Below, piece by piece: positions 1-8,157 of a DNA stretch of 64,000 bases; the stretch's first letter is position 1; every line of letters begins with the position of its first letter. Source of the stretch: CAVRTJ01 sp964507185. Lineage in GTDB: Bacteria; Acidobacteriota; UBA4820; DSQY01. Below the pieces are notes generated by a model. It saw only the letters and a program-made list of their open reading frames with translations. It made no database searches and was not told where the DNA came from. Both the position numbers and the translations under genes were made by a program. The stretch is from positions 1-64,000 of the forward strand of contig CAZDOY010000008.1 of NCBI GenBank assembly GCA_964507185.1, in the 5' to 3' direction.

Positions 1-60
1 ACGCCCTTCCTCCCATCCTCCCTGTGCATCCTTACCTCGAAGGCCCGTCCCGGGCCGCTT

Positions 61-97
61 CCAAATCCGAAATCCCAATTCCCAAATCCCAAATCCC
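61..97. repeat. Intergenic AATCCC-type degenerate repeat (family A, copy 1)
   Basis: About 37 bp made of tandem variants of a 7-8 bp unit (AAATCCC, AATTCCC, AAATCCG). The same arrangement returns at about 1950-1983, on the other side of the first gene. It lies between the window edge and the asparaginase-fusion gene and encodes nothing recognisable. Function unknown. Confidence 0.6.
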
Positions 98-175
98 TTC
101 CGCCTTTCCAACGGCTCGGGCTGGTGCTATGTTGATACCAGCGCCCGTGAGGGCGCGCAGGAGGCGGATAGCCGG

Positions 176-1813
176 ATGGCGCGCACGTTCAAGATCCATT
201 TCGTCGACGACGACCTGGGCGGGTACGAGAAGAAGATCGCCGATTACTTCGCGGCGGCCCAGCCTGGCTGGGCCATCCGCTTCGCCCGCACGGAAGAGGA
301 GGCTCTGGACCTCTTCAAGTCCGAGCGCCCGGACCTCGTTGTCCTCGACGTGGAGCTGACGCCCGGCGGACGGGAGGGCATGGGGCTCCTGTACCACGTG
401 CGCCGGCACCTGCCCCAGACGCCCGTCATCATGCTGACCGACATCCAGGACGCCCGCATCATCCGCGACGCATTCATTTCCGAGACCATCACCGACGACA
501 TGACCGTCGAGGAGCTGGACCCGGAGGGCTTTCTCTTCAAGGAGGAAATCCTCACGAGCGGCCGCTTCGACGTGCTCGAATGGCATATCGTCAGGGCTCT
601 GTTCAAGCACGGCCGGGTGGCCAACGACACGGGCATCCTCATCACCCACGGCACGGACACCATGGCGTGGGGCCTGTGCTACCTCCGGTACGCCCTCAAG
701 AACCTCAAGGCCAACGTGGCGGTCACGGGCTCGCAGGTGCCGCTGGAGGGCTACTTTTCCATCTCGGACGCCCTTGGGAACCTCAAGACCGCCCTGTACC
801 TTATCAACAGGCTCAGGCCTGCCCACCTCTTCGCGGTCTTCAACAACGGCCGCCGGGTCTTTTCCGGCAGGCTGACAAAGTACCGGAAGTGGGACATGGA
901 CGCCTTCGAAGGTCGCGTGGCGGCGAGCGCGACGCCCGAGGGCGTGGAGTCGTTCAGAAAGGACTGGGCCTTCCTGCCCTACGAGGACCAGCGCCTGGAG
1001 GACCTTCACCTCATCCGCACGGGAGGCACCATCGAGTCGCAAAGAAACGGCGACGACACGGGCGCGCTCAAACCCACGGGCGATTTCGTGTGGAAGTACC
1101 TGAACGACTCGCTCTCGTCGTTCTTTATAAACCCGCACCGGCACGACCTGTTCGCGCTGGATTCGTCCAACATGTCCTTCGAGCACTGGGCCAAGCTGGC
1201 CCGAGAGATCGAAAGGATCGGCGTGGCCGACGCGGACACGAGCTTCGACCACTCGGTCAAACCCGTTTTCGCCAATCCCCTCTTCACCACCCGGGACTAC
1301 GCCGCCCAGTTCGAGGCCTGCGGCCGGGGCGCCATCTTCGCGGCTTACGGCGGCGGCAACGCCAACATCCTGCCCGATTCGGCCCGTTCCATTCTTCCGG
1401 CCCTCTCCGAGGCGGTAAAGGCCGGCATCTTCGTGGCCGTGACGTCGCAGGTTCCGCTCGAGGCCTACGACGCGGAGTACGAGACGGGCCTGGGCCTGCT
1501 GGAGGCGGGCGGCGTGCCCTGCGGCGACCTGCCCCTGGCCGACGCGCAGGTCAAGCTCAGCTACATCCTCGGACACCAGAAAGAGCTTCGCGCCGCAGCG
1601 TCCGAGACGGGTCTCGACCCACAGGTGCTCCTCACCGCGTCCTTCCTGGCCGGCGTCACCATGCGCAAGGCCCTGAGCCTCGAGACCTTCAAGAAGCTCA
1701 TGGCGAAGCGCGGCCATCCCATTCGCGTCCTGCCCGACGACCCCTTCGTCGCCAACTCCTTCGAGACCGGCCTCAAGGCCGTCGCCCAGGCCTGCGCGAC
1801 ATGCCTCTTGTAA
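176..1813 (+). CDS. Receiver domain fused to a permuted L-asparaginase-like enzyme
   Basis: A 545-residue protein. Residues 1-125 form a CheY-like receiver: acidic cluster DDD at 11-13, likely phospho-acceptor Asp58 in LVVLDVEL, Thr88, and Lys122. The rest has every hallmark of type I/II L-asparaginases (hydrolysis of Asn to Asp and ammonia), but in altered order. HGTDTM (158-163), GSQVP (185-189) and a SDALGNL segment come first. TGGTI (282-286) and DSSNM (329-333) follow, then a normal C-terminal domain with YGGGNAN (391-397) and SQVPLEAY (424-431). In ordinary asparaginases TGGTI and DSSNM precede HGTDT. The two Thr motifs and the Thr-Asp pair are present, so activity is plausible. The equivalent of the catalytic Lys is unclear. 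ATG start. No partner histidine kinase is adjacent. The fusion and the permutation are seen directly; regulation by phosphorylation is inference. Confidence 0.85.
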   Translation: MARTFKIHFVDDDLGGYEKKIADYFAAAQPGWAIRFARTEEEALDLFKSERPDLVVLDVELTPGGREGMGLLYHVRRHLPQTPVIMLTDIQDARIIRDAFISETITDDMTVEELDPEGFLFKEEILTSGRFDVLEWHIVRALFKHGRVANDTGILITHGTDTMAWGLCYLRYALKNLKANVAVTGSQVPLEGYFSISDALGNLKTALYLINRLRPAHLFAVFNNGRRVFSGRLTKYRKWDMDAFEGRVAASATPEGVESFRKDWAFLPYEDQRLEDLHLIRTGGTIESQRNGDDTGALKPTGDFVWKYLNDSLSSFFINPHRHDLFALDSSNMSFEHWAKLAREIERIGVADADTSFDHSVKPVFANPLFTTRDYAAQFEACGRGAIFAAYGGGNANILPDSARSILPALSEAVKAGIFVAVTSQVPLEAYDAEYETGLGLLEAGGVPCGDLPLADAQVKLSYILGHQKELRAAASETGLDPQVLLTASFLAGVTMRKALSLETFKKLMAKRGHPIRVLPDDPFVANSFETGLKAVAQACATCLL

Positions 1814-1839
1814 GTGATCCAGTGATCGAGTGATCCAGG
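1813..1839. repeat. Intergenic GTGATC-type repeat (family B, copy 1)
   Basis: Three imperfect copies of AGTGATCC/GAGTGATC directly after the stop codon of the asparaginase fusion. Related strings occur at 14040-14057, 48606-48645 and 59860-59900, each beside a gene end or start. Confidence 0.5.
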
Positions 1840-1949
1840 CGGGGGCAGGCCTCCAAAGCAGACAAAGCCTAAGGGCTATATTCTAAAGGCTGAAGAAAAG
1901 ACATAGGACGGCGATGGCAGGCCTTCGAAGGCCCATCCCCAACCGCAGT

Positions 1950-1983
1950 CTAAATCCGCAATCCCAAATCCCAATTCCCAAAT
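1950..1983. repeat. Intergenic AATCCC-type degenerate repeat (family A, copy 2)
   Basis: Tandem AAATCCG, AATCCC, AAATCCC and AATTCCC units like those at 61-97, just before the 3' end of the minus-strand membrane protein gene. The 178 bp between the two genes contains this repeat and the family B repeat and nothing else I can identify. Confidence 0.6.
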
Positions 1984-1991
1984 TGTCTTTT

Positions 1992-3053
1992 TTATTCTCC
2001 CCCGAGGTCCTCGCGTTCCTGGCTGTTGAGGCGGGAGAGCGCCGAACGGTAGGGCCAGGTGTCGAGGAAACTTTCCTTTCGGAGGATTTCGAGCTTGGCG
2101 CGGTGGAACTCCCAGTAGTCGTCGTAGTCGATCAGGGCGGTGCGGTCGGCGAGGCGGACAATGCGCGCGAACCATGTGAGGATGCTCCGCCGCTGGCTGG
2201 TCTGCCACCAGGGCAGCGCGACCGATTCGACCGTTCCCGTCCCCGTGGACACCGACACGGCGACACGCAGGAAGAGCAGGAGCCAGATCGCACACGCGGC
2301 CGCGAGGACCGCGAGCCCCCCGAAGGCCAGATCCAGGGCGTGTCCCCCCCCGGCCGACGCAATGTATGAGAGAGGACCTGCGAAGAGGACCCCGAAGAGG
2401 AAACCCGCCAGCGCAATTTTGGGGACCTTCCAGGCCAGGCGCACCGGCGGGTTGAGTGCGGTCAGGCCGTAGAATTCCCTGACCTCGAAGCCGAACGGTC
2501 CCTCGCTTTCGAATACGACGCGGTCGTAGAGGTAGCGACAGGACCAGCGCCGGTGAAATCCCTTCCAGCTGCACGAGCCCAGATCGAGACCCTCAAGCGT
2601 ACCCTGCAGTGGATACCTCGCGTTCCGGACCCGCAGGTCCAATTCGCCCAGAAACTCGACAAAGGCGCTGTTGGAGGGTCCGTGGAGAGTGGCCAGATCC
2701 TGTCCATCGAAATCGTAAAGCGTCACCACGACCGTCTGGAGCGCGAGCGCAAGGAGGACCCATCCGGCTGTGAGCGTACCCCAGACCGGAAGCAGCATGA
2801 CCCAGGACACGCCGGGCAGGCAGGGCACAACGGCCGAGAGGACCGTTGTCCAGGCCAGCAGTACGGTACCGCGGCGGTGGAGGCGGCGGGCCCTGAAGGT
2901 GTCCCAGATCTCGTCGTAGTAGATGAGGTCCGTGTGGGTCTTGACGCCGGACGTGAACTCTTCCTTGAGAAGGCCCTTGGGCGTGAGGCTGTAAACCACG
3001 GAGGAACCGGGATGCGCGTGTTCCTCGTGACGTGGGGCCTGCTCACCGGCCAT
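1992..3053 (-). CDS. Hypothetical membrane protein
   Basis: A 353-residue protein I do not recognise. Four hydrophobic segments stand out, arranged as two hairpins: residues about 62-110 and about 215-265. A soluble region of about 100 residues lies between them. A charged C-terminal tail follows the second hairpin (contains DYDDYWEFHRAK). There is no signal peptide and no catalytic motif I can name. Its start overlaps the end of lptE by 11 bp, so it is probably translated from the leuS-lptE transcript. The placement hints at an envelope role, but that is only context. Confidence 0.7.
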   Translation of the reverse strand: MAGEQAPRHEEHAHPGSSVVYSLTPKGLLKEEFTSGVKTHTDLIYYDEIWDTFRARRLHRRGTVLLAWTTVLSAVVPCLPGVSWVMLLPVWGTLTAGWVLLALALQTVVVTLYDFDGQDLATLHGPSNSAFVEFLGELDLRVRNARYPLQGTLEGLDLGSCSWKGFHRRWSCRYLYDRVVFESEGPFGFEVREFYGLTALNPPVRLAWKVPKIALAGFLFGVLFAGPLSYIASAGGGHALDLAFGGLAVLAAACAIWLLLFLRVAVSVSTGTGTVESVALPWWQTSQRRSILTWFARIVRLADRTALIDYDDYWEFHRAKLEILRKESFLDTWPYRSALSRLNSQEREDLGGE

Positions 3054-3585
3054 CGGACCCGCCCTCGAGGATGGAGGCCACCAGGGCCCGGGCGAAATCC
3101 CGCGCGACCACGTCGTAGGCGACCACTTCTTGATTGATGTAGGAGGACGGGCTTCCCGAGCGCTCGTAGACCTGGCTGAAGCGGTAGGACGGCGACTGGA
3201 AGAGGACCTTGCCCGAGGCGTCGACGAGTTTAACGCGTGCGGCCATGTTGACCTGGTAGCGGTTCGCCCTCCCCTCGGCGTCGTAGGACAGGGGCGCCAC
3301 GTTGTAGGCGGTGATGGCCCCGCTGAGGACCGCGTCCGCTCCAGCCTTGTTCGACTGGACCTTCACCCTCATGCGCTGGGCCACCTCGCGGGTCACCGCT
3401 TCGGTAACGCGTTGGTCCAGCTGGAGGACCGGGACCTCCCGCGCGAAGGGCAGAACGGCGATGGTCTTGACCGCCGGCGGCAGGGAGCCGGCCGATCCGA
3501 GGAGGCGGTAGCCACAGGCCGCGGTCGTCAGGATGCACAGAAAGGCGGCGAGAAAGAGAAGAGTTCTTCCGGCCGGTTTTTTCAT
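3043..3585 (-). CDS. lptE: LPS-assembly lipoprotein LptE
   Basis: A 180-residue lipoprotein. A signal peptide beginning MKKPAGRT ends in a lipobox LTTAAC followed by GYRL, the classic start of mature LptE (LptE plugs the LptD outer-membrane barrel that inserts lipopolysaccharide). The segment VKTIAVLPFAR is typical of the family. The ATG at 3585 is chosen over an upstream in-frame start because GAGGTG lies just before it and the signal peptide then begins correctly. It follows leuS on the same strand, an order seen in many Gram-negatives. It implies a lipopolysaccharide outer membrane. Confidence 0.85.
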   Translation of the reverse strand: MKKPAGRTLLFLAAFLCILTTAACGYRLLGSAGSLPPAVKTIAVLPFAREVPVLQLDQRVTEAVTREVAQRMRVKVQSNKAGADAVLSGAITAYNVAPLSYDAEGRANRYQVNMAARVKLVDASGKVLFQSPSYRFSQVYERSGSPSSYINQEVVAYDVVARDFARALVASILEGGSDGR

Positions 3586-3615
3586 GATCACCTCACCGCA
3601 AGTCTGCATTCTACC

Positions 3616-6072
3616 TCAACGCACGACGAAGTTGACGATCCGGCCGGGAACCACGAGTTCCTTGACCACGGTCTTGCCTTCGAGGTGCGCAAGGACTTTC
3701 CCGTTCGCCCGGGCCGCGTCGAGAACGGTCCGCGCGTCGGCATCCGCCGCGACCGTGATCTGCCCCCGGACCTTTCCGTTGACCTGAACGGCGAGTGTGA
3801 TTTCTTCTTCCTTCGCGATGGCCGGATCGAAGCTCGGCCAGGGGCCGTCCACCAGGCAGCCCTCACGGCCGAACAGGTTCCACATTGCCTCGGCCGCGTG
3901 GGGGCCGAAGGGCGAGAGCATCTGAACGAGGCTCTCCATCGCCTCCTTGAGGATGAAACGTTCGGCCGGGCTCCCGGCGTAAGCCGGAAGGAACGCCTGG
4001 ATGGCGTTCACCAGTTCCATGAGCGCGGCTACGGCCGTGTTGAGCTTGAGGCGGTCCTCCAGCTCCGACGTCACGCGCGCGATGGTCTGGTGCGTTTTGC
4101 GCCGCAGCGGATGGACCACCTCGGGCGAAGGTTCCGCGCATTCGCCTCGAAGGTCGGCGGCCAGTTCCTCGACCATGCCGTAGACCCGGTGCAGAAAGCG
4201 GAACGCGCCCTCGGCGCCGCTCTCCGTCCAGTCGAGCCTGTCCCAGGGGGGCGAGAGGAAGACGATGTTCAGGCGGACGGCGTCCGCGCCGTAGCGCTCG
4301 ATCATCTCGTCCGGTTCCACGAGATTGCCTAGGCTCTTGCTCATCTTGGCGCCGTCCTTGATGACCATGCCCTGGCACATGAGGCGCTTGACGGGTTCGC
4401 CGAACGGCACGAGGCCCAGGTCTCTCAGGACCATCGTGAAGAACCGGCAGTAGATGAGGTGCATGGTGGCGTGCTCGATGCCGCCGATGTAGAAGTCCAC
4501 GGGCGCCCAGTAGTCGACCGAATCCCTGTCGATCGCGGCCGCGTCGTTGTGGGCGTTGCAGTAGCGGAGGAAATACCACGAGGAGTCCACGAAGGTATCC
4601 ATGGTGTCCGTTTCGCGCCGCGCGGCTTCTCCGCACTTGGGGCACATCGTATTGACAAAGCCCTCGTCCCTTGCGAGTGGACTCTCGCCTTTTCCGGTGA
4701 AAACGACATCCCTGGGAAGGACGACCGGCAGATCCGATTCGGGCACTGCCACTGTACCGCACCGCTCGCAGTAGACGATGGGAATGGGCGTCCCCCAGTA
4801 GCGCTGCCGGGAGATGCCCCAGTCCTTGATGCGGTAGGTCACGGTCCTTTTTCCGAAGCCTCCGGACTCGGCGAAGGCCGCCATCTTCTCCATGGCCTCC
4901 CGATTCGGCATGCCCGAGTAGGGACCGCTGTCCACCATGGTGCCGTCGGCGGGGACGGCCTCTGCCAGTTCGCCGTCCTCCGTCTCCTCGCTGCGGACCA
5001 CCACCCGGATGGGCAGGCCGTAGGCCCGGGCGAATTCGAAGTCGCGCTGGTCGTGCGCGGGCACGCTCATCACGGCCCCGGTGCCGTAGTCCATGAGCAC
5101 GAAGTTGGCGATGTACACGGGGATCTTTTCGCCCGAGAAGGGGTTGATGGCGTACGCGCCGGTGAAGACGCCGAGCTTCTCTCTCGACGTGGCCCGTTCG
5201 TGGGTGCTCAGGGCGGCCATCCTCTTCCGGAACGCTTCGACCTCCGACCTCTGTTCGTTTTTAGTGAGCTCGCCCACGGCGGGGTGGTCGGGCGCCAGCA
5301 CCATGTAGGTGGCCCCGTAGATGGTGTCGAGACGCGTGGTGAAGACCTGGATCTTATCGTCCGATCCGTCCACGGTGAAGTCCACCAGCGCACCCTCGGA
5401 GCGTCCGATCCAGTTGCGCTGCATGGCCACGACCTCCGGCGGCCAATCGGAGAGTCTCTCCAGGTCGTCCAGCAGTTCCTGGGCGTAGTCCGTGATGCGG
5501 AAGAACCACTGGTCCATCTCCCGCACGGTGACCTCGTTGTGGCAGCGCCAGCACGTGCCGCTCTCCACCTGTTCGTTGGCCAGCACCGTCGCGCAGTCCG
5601 GACACCAGTTGACCGCCCTTTTCGCCTTGTAGGCCAGCCCTTTCTCGAACATCTTGAGGAAGAACCACTGGTTCCAGCGGTAGTAGTCCGGCTCGCACGT
5701 CCTGACCTCGCGGGTCCAGTCGTAGAGAAAGCCCATGCGTTTGAGCTGGCCCTTCATGGCCCCGATGTTGGCCTCTGTCCATTCGCTGGGATGGACGTTG
5801 CCCTTTATGGCGGCGTTTTCGGCGGGCAGGCCGAACGCGTCGAAACCCATGGGGTGCAGGACGTTCTCCCCGCGCATCCGGCGGAAACGCGCCACCACGT
5901 CGCCGATTGTGTAGTTGCGCACGTGTCCCATGTGAATCCTGCCCGACGGGTACATGAACATCTCGAGGCAATAGAATTTCTTTCGGTTCGGGTCTTCTTC
6001 TACAGCAGACACTCCCGCTTCATCCCATAGTTTCTGAACGCGGGTCTCAATGGCGTGCGGGTCGTAGGGCAT
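3616..6072 (-). CDS. leuS: Leucyl-tRNA synthetase
   Basis: An 818-residue class Ia aminoacyl-tRNA synthetase that charges tRNA-Leu. The HIGH-type motif reads YPSGRIHMGHVRNY near residue 42, and the KMSKS loop reads KMSKSLGNLV in the second half. WCPDC and a second Cys pair mark the zinc-binding insert, and the editing domain is recognisable (YGTGAVMSVPAHDQRD). The length is usual for bacterial LeuS. A strong AGGAGG site precedes the ATG, and a TATAAT box lies about 30 bp upstream. It heads a transcript with lptE and a membrane protein. Confidence 0.98.
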   Translation of the reverse strand: MPYDPHAIETRVQKLWDEAGVSAVEEDPNRKKFYCLEMFMYPSGRIHMGHVRNYTIGDVVARFRRMRGENVLHPMGFDAFGLPAENAAIKGNVHPSEWTEANIGAMKGQLKRMGFLYDWTREVRTCEPDYYRWNQWFFLKMFEKGLAYKAKRAVNWCPDCATVLANEQVESGTCWRCHNEVTVREMDQWFFRITDYAQELLDDLERLSDWPPEVVAMQRNWIGRSEGALVDFTVDGSDDKIQVFTTRLDTIYGATYMVLAPDHPAVGELTKNEQRSEVEAFRKRMAALSTHERATSREKLGVFTGAYAINPFSGEKIPVYIANFVLMDYGTGAVMSVPAHDQRDFEFARAYGLPIRVVVRSEETEDGELAEAVPADGTMVDSGPYSGMPNREAMEKMAAFAESGGFGKRTVTYRIKDWGISRQRYWGTPIPIVYCERCGTVAVPESDLPVVLPRDVVFTGKGESPLARDEGFVNTMCPKCGEAARRETDTMDTFVDSSWYFLRYCNAHNDAAAIDRDSVDYWAPVDFYIGGIEHATMHLIYCRFFTMVLRDLGLVPFGEPVKRLMCQGMVIKDGAKMSKSLGNLVEPDEMIERYGADAVRLNIVFLSPPWDRLDWTESGAEGAFRFLHRVYGMVEELAADLRGECAEPSPEVVHPLRRKTHQTIARVTSELEDRLKLNTAVAALMELVNAIQAFLPAYAGSPAERFILKEAMESLVQMLSPFGPHAAEAMWNLFGREGCLVDGPWPSFDPAIAKEEEITLAVQVNGKVRGQITVAADADARTVLDAARANGKVLAHLEGKTVVKELVVPGRIVNFVVR

Positions 6073-6385
6073 ACTCTCGGACCTCCTAAAGTCCTAGATT
6101 ATAAGACTAAACTGCCGAAAAATCTAACCGCGCCGGTACACCGGATCCTCCAGAATTCAGGTTGCGGCAATTGGAATCGGGACCAGGATCGAAATCGGGA
6201 TCGCATCCCCAGCCCGGGCTTGTCCGGCTTTTCAAAGAGGGCCTCGTAGAAGCCAGACAGAGGCCGGCCGGAGAACGGGGAATCCGGAAATCGACTTCGA
6301 TGGCGATACCGAGACCCAATACCGATAGCGGTGGATGATCAGGGTGTCGAGACAGAGGGGACCTGCCGCGCGCCCTGGCAGCCTG
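6073..6385. other. Non-coding gap between leuS and the PKD protein
   Basis: This 313 bp gap holds the leuS promoter region at its left end. The rest is mostly low-complexity sequence. At 6173-6215 and 6282-6330 it is built from degenerate GATCGAAATCGGGATCG / GGCGATACCGAGACC units (repeat family D). No small open reading frame with a ribosome site is evident. Confidence 0.5.
6098..6103 (-). promoter_or_regulatory. Probable -10 box for leuS
   Basis: A perfect TATAAT on the minus strand, 26 bp before the leuS ATG, with an AGGAGG ribosome binding site between them. The -35 region 17-18 bp further upstream is poor (TTAGAT), so the promoter is suggested mainly by the -10 element. Confidence 0.45.
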
Positions 6386-8101
6386 CTAGCGCGTGAAGCT
6401 GAAGCAGGGCGATTCTGACCCCTGGGGGTTCCTTACGGTCACGCACACCGTGTTTCCCTTGGGTACCATGTCTTTGAGGGGATGGCCTTTCTTTGCCATG
6501 ACCTTGTTGGCCGATTTGTAACTGACCATCGGCACTGGGACTCCGTCGATCAGGACCTGACACCCGGGTAGGAACCCGCTGCCGAGTATTTTCAACCGGA
6601 AAGGGCTCCCCTTCTTCTTCACCTGGAAGATCACCGGGACGCTCTCGGCCGGGTTGACCTGGATGGTCAATCTGTCCGTTGTGTAGGCACTCGTGGAATC
6701 GGTCGCGGTGAAAACCGGGTGGTAGGTCCCGACGGTCGTGTAGGTATGGGCGGGGTTCTGGTCCGTCGACTGTCCGCCGTCGCCGAAGTTCCACCCATAA
6801 GTGTAGGGTGGTGCACCGCCCGAGGCCGAGCCGGTGAAGTTCACCGTAAGAGGCACCGTGCCCGAATTAACGTCGGCCTGGGCTGAAACAGAGAGCGCAT
6901 TCGGGTCGATTGCGTGAATCGTGAATTCCTTATCCTGACTTGCTGCACCCACACTGTCCTGCGCCGAGACCGTTCCGTGGTAGTAGCCGGCACTTGCGTA
7001 CACGTGAGTGGCGTTCGGACCGGACCCTCCTGTGCCGTCTCCGAAGTCCCAGGTATAGGTGTAGGGTGGTGTGCCGCCTGAGGCGCTCGCGGAAAAGTCG
7101 ACAGTGAGGGGTATGTCGCCGGAAGCCGGGGTGACGCTGACCGTCACGGAAACCGGCGTGCTCACAACGATCGACAGGCTGTCGTCCGTCGCAACCGCAC
7201 CGCCGGAATCGGTCACCTTCAGGACGGGGTTGTAGGTCCCCGCCGACGAGTACGCGTGGCTCTGGTTGCGACCCGTCTTCTTGGCGCTTCCGTCCCCGAA
7301 GTCCCATTTGTAGCTGTAGGGCGGGGATCCGCCGGACCCCTGGCCCTGGAACTCCACCGTCAGCGGTGGGGAGCCGCTCGTCGGGTCGGCCTGCGCCGCG
7401 GCTCCAAGAGGCGTCGGCTCCATGAGGGCGTAATCGAAGTCCGCGGCTGGGCTCGCATCCAACCGAACGACTTCGAAATTGGACCCGGTGATGTTGTTCA
7501 CCGTGAAAACGAGCGAGGTCGGATTGCAGCATTCCGATCCCGTGCAGGTGGGAACCGCATATGAACCGGTCTGCGTGTACCCGCTGGCGAGGAGATAGGG
7601 CAGGCTTCCGCTGTAGTAGGATTGGAGGGTATCGTACACTCCCACCTTGACGGACGTCTGGATGCTGGACTGGACCGAGACGCTGTACTTCTTGTCAGGT
7701 AGCAGGAGGACCGGCCCCTGCAGCCCCGTTTCACACACGGGCGCGGAGAGCGATCCCACATGCGCGCCCCCATAGATCACTTGCATGGCGCCGCCCTGAA
7801 AATAGAGGTCGAACGGCCCGGGCGTACCAAGCAGGATGAGGTCCCCAGTGCTGAAATACAACCCTATGCTTACGTCTCCCACACCGTCGGACACGATCAC
7901 ATTCCCCCCACCGGACTTCACATAGAAATAGAGGAAGTCGGGAACGGGATTGTTCCCCGGAGTGAAACGCACGTGATCGCCCGACACGAGAGCGTACCCT
8001 CCGCCGCACCGCCCGGCCTCGTAGACGGCCTGGGCTCTCGCCGCGAAGCTGAATAGAAGGGTGCCGATGAATATCAAGAGCACGAACTTTGCCGCCTTCA
8101 T
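6386..8101 (-). CDS. Secreted protein with three PKD domains and a C-terminal IPT-like domain
   Basis: A 571-residue exported protein. The N-terminus (MKAAKFVLLIFIGTLLF, then AARAQA) is a signal peptide. The first 220 or so residues are a Cys-containing domain I do not recognise. Three PKD repeats follow, each with PLTV, GG.PPY.Y and W(D/N)FGDG motifs. Such repeats are common in surface adhesins and extracellular enzymes. The last 84 residues carry KKKGSPF, LGSGF and PVPMV patterns that match the end of the C25 protease at 27125-30748. The ATG at 8101 is chosen for its AGGAGG site and the signal peptide. No enzyme motif is visible; a surface or matrix role is inferred. Confidence 0.8.
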   Translation of the reverse strand: MKAAKFVLLIFIGTLLFSFAARAQAVYEAGRCGGGYALVSGDHVRFTPGNNPVPDFLYFYVKSGGGNVIVSDGVGDVSIGLYFSTGDLILLGTPGPFDLYFQGGAMQVIYGGAHVGSLSAPVCETGLQGPVLLLPDKKYSVSVQSSIQTSVKVGVYDTLQSYYSGSLPYLLASGYTQTGSYAVPTCTGSECCNPTSLVFTVNNITGSNFEVVRLDASPAADFDYALMEPTPLGAAAQADPTSGSPPLTVEFQGQGSGGSPPYSYKWDFGDGSAKKTGRNQSHAYSSAGTYNPVLKVTDSGGAVATDDSLSIVVSTPVSVTVSVTPASGDIPLTVDFSASASGGTPPYTYTWDFGDGTGGSGPNATHVYASAGYYHGTVSAQDSVGAASQDKEFTIHAIDPNALSVSAQADVNSGTVPLTVNFTGSASGGAPPYTYGWNFGDGGQSTDQNPAHTYTTVGTYHPVFTATDSTSAYTTDRLTIQVNPAESVPVIFQVKKKGSPFRLKILGSGFLPGCQVLIDGVPVPMVSYKSANKVMAKKGHPLKDMVPKGNTVCVTVRNPQGSESPCFSFTR

Positions 8102-8157
8102 TCCGCGAACCTCCTCGCTGCCATGGGCCTGGCGTGATTCGATAGCCCCCAAGGCCT

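Noticed and set aside
32..1717. Long open frame on the minus strand opposite the asparaginase fusion
   Set aside because: It has no recognisable domain or ribosome site, and the opposite strand carries an unmistakable enzyme; it is a GC-rich shadow frame.
3130..4332. Long plus-strand frame across lptE and leuS
   Set aside because: Antisense to two clearly identified genes, with no protein-family character.
4459..6030. A 523-codon plus-strand frame within leuS
   Set aside because: Shadow of leuS; composition is that of an antisense GC-rich frame.
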